From contig CAZMCT010000003.1 in the NCBI GenBank assembly GCA_964564785.1, positions 11,440 to 75,439 of the forward strand: a DNA stretch of 64,000 bases. Direction: 5' to 3'. This document shows, piece after piece, positions 60,612 to 64,000 of this stretch (position 1 is the stretch's first letter; every line of letters begins with the position of its first letter). A program made the translations under genes and the position numbers. Under the pieces are notes generated by a model. The model saw only the letters and a list, made by a program, of their open reading frames with translations, made no database searches and had not been told where the DNA came from. This DNA comes from CAZMCT01 sp964564785 (lineage in GTDB: Bacteria > Planctomycetota > Phycisphaerae > UBA1845 > Fen-1342).

Positions 60612-61640
60612 TTACGGGTGGCCGGGTGCATCAGGCGGCGGCCCCTGGGACCGTGCCGCGCGCAGGCCGCGGGCCTCGGCCTCCTGCGGCGAGGAATAAT
60701 AGCGCAGATTGGACGGGGCGATCTCCTTGATCCAGCCCGATTCGGCGGCATGGTAGATGTTCCGCTCGATCGAGCCGTATACCGTGGTGGTGGTGGGGGG
60801 GCCCACGGCGGATTTTAGAAACTCGACGATCTTCGCTTCCAGCCCCGCGACCTTGCCGAGCATGTCCGTGCCGTGCGCCGGTTCCTGCCGGAACACCTCG
60901 ACCTCCACCCCCGTGCCGCGCTGCTTCAGCGTATACGGTGCGTCACGCTCGTCCTCGGTCGCCAACATCAGGATTCGGCGGCCGGTGATCTGCTGCATCT
61001 CACCGGCAGAATCGAGCCCGAGGTAGTTGAGACCGGGCGACAGGCACACGATCGCATCCACGCTGCGGTCGCGGGCCGCGTATTGAAGGGCGATGCTGCA
61101 CCCCACGCTCGCGCCGACCAGCGCGAAACGGGCCCGGTCCACCTCCGCCTGCTGCGCGAGCCAGTCGTATGCGCCCAGCACGTCATTCTGCATCTTGCGG
61201 AAGATCTCCGGGTCGCGCTTGAGCACCAGGTCGCGGGTCTCGGTCGTGGCGCTCTGTCCGTGCCCGCGCAGATCGATGGCCAGCACGGCGAAGCCCGCGG
61301 CCTGTAGCGGCTTCGCCAGCGGGGCCCAGCGCGAGCGGTCCGAGCGGTACATGTGAAGCAGGATGGTGCACGGCGCGGGTCGGTCTGCGGTCGGCGGGGC
61401 GTAGTAGTCGCCGGCGATCCGCAGGCCGTCGGGAGTCGCGAATGTAATCGGTTTCGGCTCGGCGGCCGGCCCTGGGCGGCCGAACCCTGCGAGCAGCAGT
61501 CCGATGACCAAGCTTCGCCTAGCAGCCTGTTGAAAAAAGGGGCTGGCGCCGCGCCATCCCACCATCGCGCTAGCGCCCATCGCCACTCCGGTGGCGCCGG
61601 TGCTCTTGATCAACGGGCCGGTAAGTCCATTCTGAAGCAT
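60612..61640 (-). CDS. Exported alpha/beta hydrolase with a C-terminal Ada-like remnant
   Basis: A 342-residue hydrolase. The nucleophile motif GASVG places Ser178, the oxyanion region is LLHMYRSDRS, and the catalytic His is H256 (EPAHGTDML), with an acid near 230. A hydrophobic stretch at 43-53 could be a signal or anchor. After residue 285, VYGSIERNIYH, then WIKEIAPSNLRYYSSPQEAEARG, copies the plan of Ada-type zinc-binding domains but lacks their cysteines. ATG 61640 has GGAGG 7 bases before it. Residues 29-40 fall in a dispersed DNA repeat (61521-61555), so the N-terminus may be repeat-derived and a later start is possible. The substrate is unknown. Confidence 0.75.
   Translation of the reverse strand: MLQNGLTGPLIKSTGATGVAMGASAMVGWRGASPFFQQAARRSLVIGLLLAGFGRPGPAAEPKPITFATPDGLRIAGDYYAPPTADRPAPCTILLHMYRSDRSRWAPLAKPLQAAGFAVLAIDLRGHGQSATTETRDLVLKRDPEIFRKMQNDVLGAYDWLAQQAEVDRARFALVGASVGCSIALQYAARDRSVDAIVCLSPGLNYLGLDSAGEMQQITGRRILMLATEDERDAPYTLKQRGTGVEVEVFRQEPAHGTDMLGKVAGLEAKIVEFLKSAVGPPTTTTVYGSIERNIYHAAESGWIKEIAPSNLRYYSSPQEAEARGLRAARSQGPPPDAPGHP
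61521..61555 (+). repeat. Dispersed repeat, copy 2 (inside a coding region)
   Basis: Begins TAGCAGCC and ends GCCGCGC; 29 of 35 positions match 28958-28992. It lies in the part of the hydrolase gene that encodes the residues just before the hydrophobic signal-like stretch. Confidence 0.65.
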
Positions 61641-61756
61641 GTCGTGCCTCCGCTCGGCGGCGAAATGCAGCCACCCCGGTACAATGCGGAAGATGCGGTA
61701 TTCTAACGTCATCGTTCGTCGGCGTGCCAGCCGGCATGATCGGACCTGCGGCGGGC

Positions 61757-61783
61757 GGAATTGTCGGGAATTGTCCCGCGTCC
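61757..61783 (+). promoter_or_regulatory. Candidate ECF-type promoter of the sigma factor gene
   Basis: GGAATT (61757-61762) is followed after 16 bases by CGTCC, the usual layout of promoters read by ECF sigma factors, which often control their own genes. A sigma-70 reading (TTGTCC at 61771, CATAGT at 61795) is also possible. Both would start transcription 25-45 bases before ATG 61833. Confidence 0.4.
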
Positions 61784-61832
61784 GCGGAGGTTCTCATAGT
61801 GGTGCGCGCCGGCGGTCAGCGGCGGGCATCTG

Positions 61833-62381
61833 ATGGCGGGTGAGAACAGGTCATTTGAAGCGCTCGCCATGCCTCATCTGGATCTGCTATACCGCGTGGC
61901 GTACCGCCTGACGCGCCGCGAGCACGAGGCCGAGGACTTGGTCCAGGAAACGTTCCTGAAGGCGTATCGGGCGTTCGACAGCTTCGAGGAGCGCGAGTTT
62001 GGCATTCGGCCGTGGCTGCTCCGCATTCTGCACAACACCTATCTCAATCGCGCGGCCCGCGAGCGGCGGGCCCCCCGCGCCACCGAGCAGCAGACGCTCG
62101 CGCAAACCGAAGCCTCCGAAGTCGCGCACCTGCCCGTGCTGGACCTCGAGCAGGTGGATGACCAGGTGAAACAGGCCGTCGACGGGCTGTCGCCCGAGTT
62201 TCGAGCGGTGGTGCTGCTCTGGGCGACCGGCGAGTTCAGCTACCAGCAGATCGCCGACGCGCTCGAGCTGCCGATCGGAACCGTGATGAGCCGGCTGCAC
62301 CGCGCGCGCCGGCAACTCGCTCGCGCTCTGCACGATTTCGCTCGTGAGCACCGCATCGCGACCAAGAGGGCCCCATCATGA
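61833..62381 (+). CDS. ECF RNA polymerase sigma factor (sigma-70 family)
   Basis: A 182-residue sigma factor with only regions 2 and 4. Region 2 (about 10-80) includes HEAEDLVQETFLKAYRAFDSF, which contacts core polymerase and melts the -10. Region 4 (about 120-172) includes the helix-turn-helix FSYQQIADALELPIGTVMSRL and RARRQL. The length is normal for the ECF group. ATG 61833 is used; ATG 61869 is a possible later start. The gene overlaps the next one by 4 bases (ATGA), the usual tie between an ECF sigma and its anti-sigma. The signal it responds to cannot be told from sequence. Confidence 0.93.
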   Translation: MAGENRSFEALAMPHLDLLYRVAYRLTRREHEAEDLVQETFLKAYRAFDSFEEREFGIRPWLLRILHNTYLNRAARERRAPRATEQQTLAQTEASEVAHLPVLDLEQVDDQVKQAVDGLSPEFRAVVLLWATGEFSYQQIADALELPIGTVMSRLHRARRQLARALHDFAREHRIATKRAPS

Positions 62382-62710
62382 CGCCGGATGATCTTGAGCT
62401 GCGACTGCCAGAGTACGCCGATGGCGAGCTGCCCGCCGAGCTTCGGGCGCAGATCGAACGCGAGCTGCCGCTGCGGCCCGCGTGGCGCGAACAGGTTCAG
62501 CGCTGGCAGGCGCTGCGACAGCGCCTGCGGGCGGCGATCGAGCGCACGCCCGTTCCGGCCGGACTGGCGGAGCGCGTGCGACGCAGCCTTCGTCGGGACG
62601 CGCTGCGGGCTCCAGTTGATGCCCGGCGGTTATCGGCGGACCTGCCGCAGCGGCCACCGCCGCCGTTCTGGGACGCGTCGTCGGGCCACGCCGCGCCCCC
62701 ACCTTCCTGA
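62378..62710 (+). CDS. Small anti-sigma-like partner of the ECF factor
   Basis: A 110-residue protein. Its first 70 residues (LELRLPEYADGELPAELRAQ, then RAWREQVQ-like helices) follow the helical plan of anti-sigma N-domains, which grip the sigma factor. It lacks the HxxxCxxC zinc motif of ZAS anti-sigmas and has no transmembrane helix, so it would be cytoplasmic; the tail is Pro-rich. Position and overlap with the sigma gene are the main evidence. It could sense a cytoplasmic signal, or be a shortened or degenerate relative of a membrane anti-sigma. Confidence 0.65.
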   Translation: MTPDDLELRLPEYADGELPAELRAQIERELPLRPAWREQVQRWQALRQRLRAAIERTPVPAGLAERVRRSLRRDALRAPVDARRLSADLPQRPPPPFWDASSGHAAPPPS

Positions 62711-62786
62711 TCCTCGTACGGGCGGCCCGACCCGCCGCGCCCGCTTCCCCCGAGTGCGAGCCGAACCCCGCCGCGCACGGCCGTTC

Positions 62787-64000
62787 TCAATGCTGCGTCA
62801 TCCACCAGGCCCGCAGCGTCTCGGCCACGCTCCACGCCTGGGCAAAGCAGCCGTCGGCGCGGTGCGGCTCGTCGCCCTCGAAGATCTCGCTCAGCGTGCC
62901 GATGCCACTCGACCAGAGCTGGCCCAGCAGCGGCTCGAGCAGCCGCCGGGCCGCGACGCGGTCGTGGTGCAGCCGCCAGTGCGCCAGGACCAGCGGGCCC
63001 AGCAGCCAGCCCCACGCCGCGCCCTGGTGGTAGGCCTCGTCGCGCTCCGCCGGCCCCCCCGCGTAGCGCCCCCGGTAGCCGCTCTCGCCGCGCGCCAGCG
63101 TCCGCAGCCCGAACCACGTCAGCAGTTCGTGCTCGCACTTGCGCAGCACCGCCTCCTGCTGCTCGACCTCCAGCGGCGAGTGCGTCAGCGAAACCGCCAG
63201 GAGCTGGTTGGGCCGCACGCGCGCGTCGCACCCGTCCGGGCCATCGATGACGTCGAAGCAGCAGCGGGCCCGCCCGTTCCAGAAACGCTGGAACGAACGC
63301 CGCGTTCCGGCCGCGAGGCGCGCGAACCGGTCGCCCGACTCGTCCAGCAGGTCGGCCAGCCGCGCCAGGTTGCACAGCCCGTCGTACCACAGCGCGCTCA
63401 GCTCGATCGGCTTGCCGGCCCGCGGCGTCACCACTCGTTCGCCGATCCGCGCGTCCATCCACGTGAGATTCAGGCCGGCGTGCGCGGCGGCGACGAGCCC
63501 GTCATCCCACACGCGGATTTCGTGCCGCGTGCCTCTCAAATAGCTGTCCACGATGCTCTGCATGACCGGGAACAGCTCGGCCAGCGTCTCGACATCCGCC
63601 GTCGCCCGCACATACTGGTCGATCGCCCAGAGATACCACAGTGCCGCATCCGCCGTGAGGTACTCGGGCGCACCGCCGGCATCGGGGAAGCGATTCGGGA
63701 TCAGCCCCTGGTCGACATAGGCCGCCCACGTGCGCAGGATCTCGCGGGCGATCTCGGTTCGCCCGGTGATCATGGTCAGGCCCGGCAGGGCGATCATCGT
63801 GTCGCGGCCCCAGTCGGTGAACCACGGATAACCCGCGATCACACTCTGGCCCACGCCGCGCCCCGGTGCCGCGCGCTGCACCATGAACTGGTCGGCGGCC
63901 AGGACGAGTTGCCGGAGCGCAACGCTCGGCTCGTACGTCGGCGTCGCGACGCCCTCGGGCGCGCCCCGCTGCGGCGTGCGGGCGCTGCGCGCGGCGACGC
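62787..64000 (-). CDS. Glycogen debranching enzyme (amylo-alpha-1,6-glucosidase), 5' end outside the window
   Basis: The frame is open from the stop at 62787 to the window edge, about 404 codons, so only the C-terminal part is present. The (alpha/alpha)6 catalytic domain begins with LVLAADQFMVQR, then GYPWFTDWGRDTMIALPGL, the hallmark of GH133 debranching enzymes; the Asp of WGRD is a catalytic candidate. GAAWGWLLGPLVLAHW and LSEIFEGDEPHRADGCFAQAWSVAE, near the end, are also typical. The enzyme hydrolyses alpha-1,6 branches of glycogen. Its end converges on the anti-sigma-like gene with 76 bases between. Confidence 0.92.
   Translation of the reverse strand, partial: VAARSARTPQRGAPEGVATPTYEPSVALRQLVLAADQFMVQRAAPGRGVGQSVIAGYPWFTDWGRDTMIALPGLTMITGRTEIAREILRTWAAYVDQGLIPNRFPDAGGAPEYLTADAALWYLWAIDQYVRATADVETLAELFPVMQSIVDSYLRGTRHEIRVWDDGLVAAAHAGLNLTWMDARIGERVVTPRAGKPIELSALWYDGLCNLARLADLLDESGDRFARLAAGTRRSFQRFWNGRARCCFDVIDGPDGCDARVRPNQLLAVSLTHSPLEVEQQEAVLRKCEHELLTWFGLRTLARGESGYRGRYAGGPAERDEAYHQGAAWGWLLGPLVLAHWRLHHDRVAARRLLEPLLGQLWSSGIGTLSEIFEGDEPHRADGCFAQAWSVAETLRAWWMTQH

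Overview
The window is 64 kb of high-GC DNA, roughly two-thirds G+C by eye, and gene-dense on both strands. The gene content points to a planctomycete, probably of the Phycisphaerae type. Supporting evidence is a PVC-type small basic protein, a fused LpxC-FabZ, long prepilin genes with AFTLVEL-type signals, many two-gene ABC-2 exporters, and a division/cell-wall (dcw) cluster that many other planctomycetes have lost. The assignment is inference from gene families; no rRNA or tRNA gene was seen. The sequence carries one 100-N scaffold gap (47982-48081).

Layout. (1) 1-11.9 kb: the end of an unrecognised gene, then a six-gene minus-strand operon (10711 down to 1084) of three SPFH/HflKC-like membrane proteins, an ABC ATPase, an ABC-2 permease and a large exported protein. 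A second permease is transcribed divergently. (2) 12-14.6 kb: a heavy-metal P-type ATPase and the small basic protein. (3) 14.8-18.7 kb: RNase III, an OmpH/Skp-like chaperone, LpxD and bifunctional LpxC-FabZ, so the cell probably makes lipid A and an outer membrane. (4) 19-28.8 kb: a nine-haem lipoprotein cytochrome, an S1/P1-phospholipase C-like enzyme, a cysteine-rich secreted protein with a clear promoter and terminator, an RluD-type pseudouridine synthase operon, and a large DUF4175-like membrane protein. (5) 29.3-39.6 kb: a dcw cluster mraZ-rsmH-lysM-ftsL-ftsI-murE-murF-mraY-ftsW. MurE carries the DNPR motif, so the peptidoglycan is probably meso-diaminopimelate type. (6) 55.1 down to 39.8 kb: a type II secretion/type IV pilus-like operon in the canonical order E-F-G-G-G-H-I-J-K. 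(7) 55.8-64 kb: a small exported protein, a NeuD-like acyltransferase, a tandem ABC-2 permease, a protein with two retropepsin-like domains, an alpha/beta hydrolase, an ECF sigma factor with a small partner, and a glycogen-debranching enzyme cut by the window end.

The most unusual signal is in the prepilin genes of the secretion operon. All six have Ala, not Gly, at the predicted cleavage site. They also have very long leader regions (35 to more than 120 residues), and several of these leaders are built from DNA repeats: a 33-bp tandem array, a 39-bp tandem array that broke the assembly, and a palindromic MITE-like element present again at 39.66 kb. The repeat-derived part would be removed by prepilin peptidase, so the leader looks like a tolerated landing site for repeats.

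Other points worth following are a promoter with MraZ-type repeats in front of mraZ, the SPFH-trio/ABC operon, a P-type ATPase without its metal-binding domain, and a hydrolase with a degenerate Ada-like tail.
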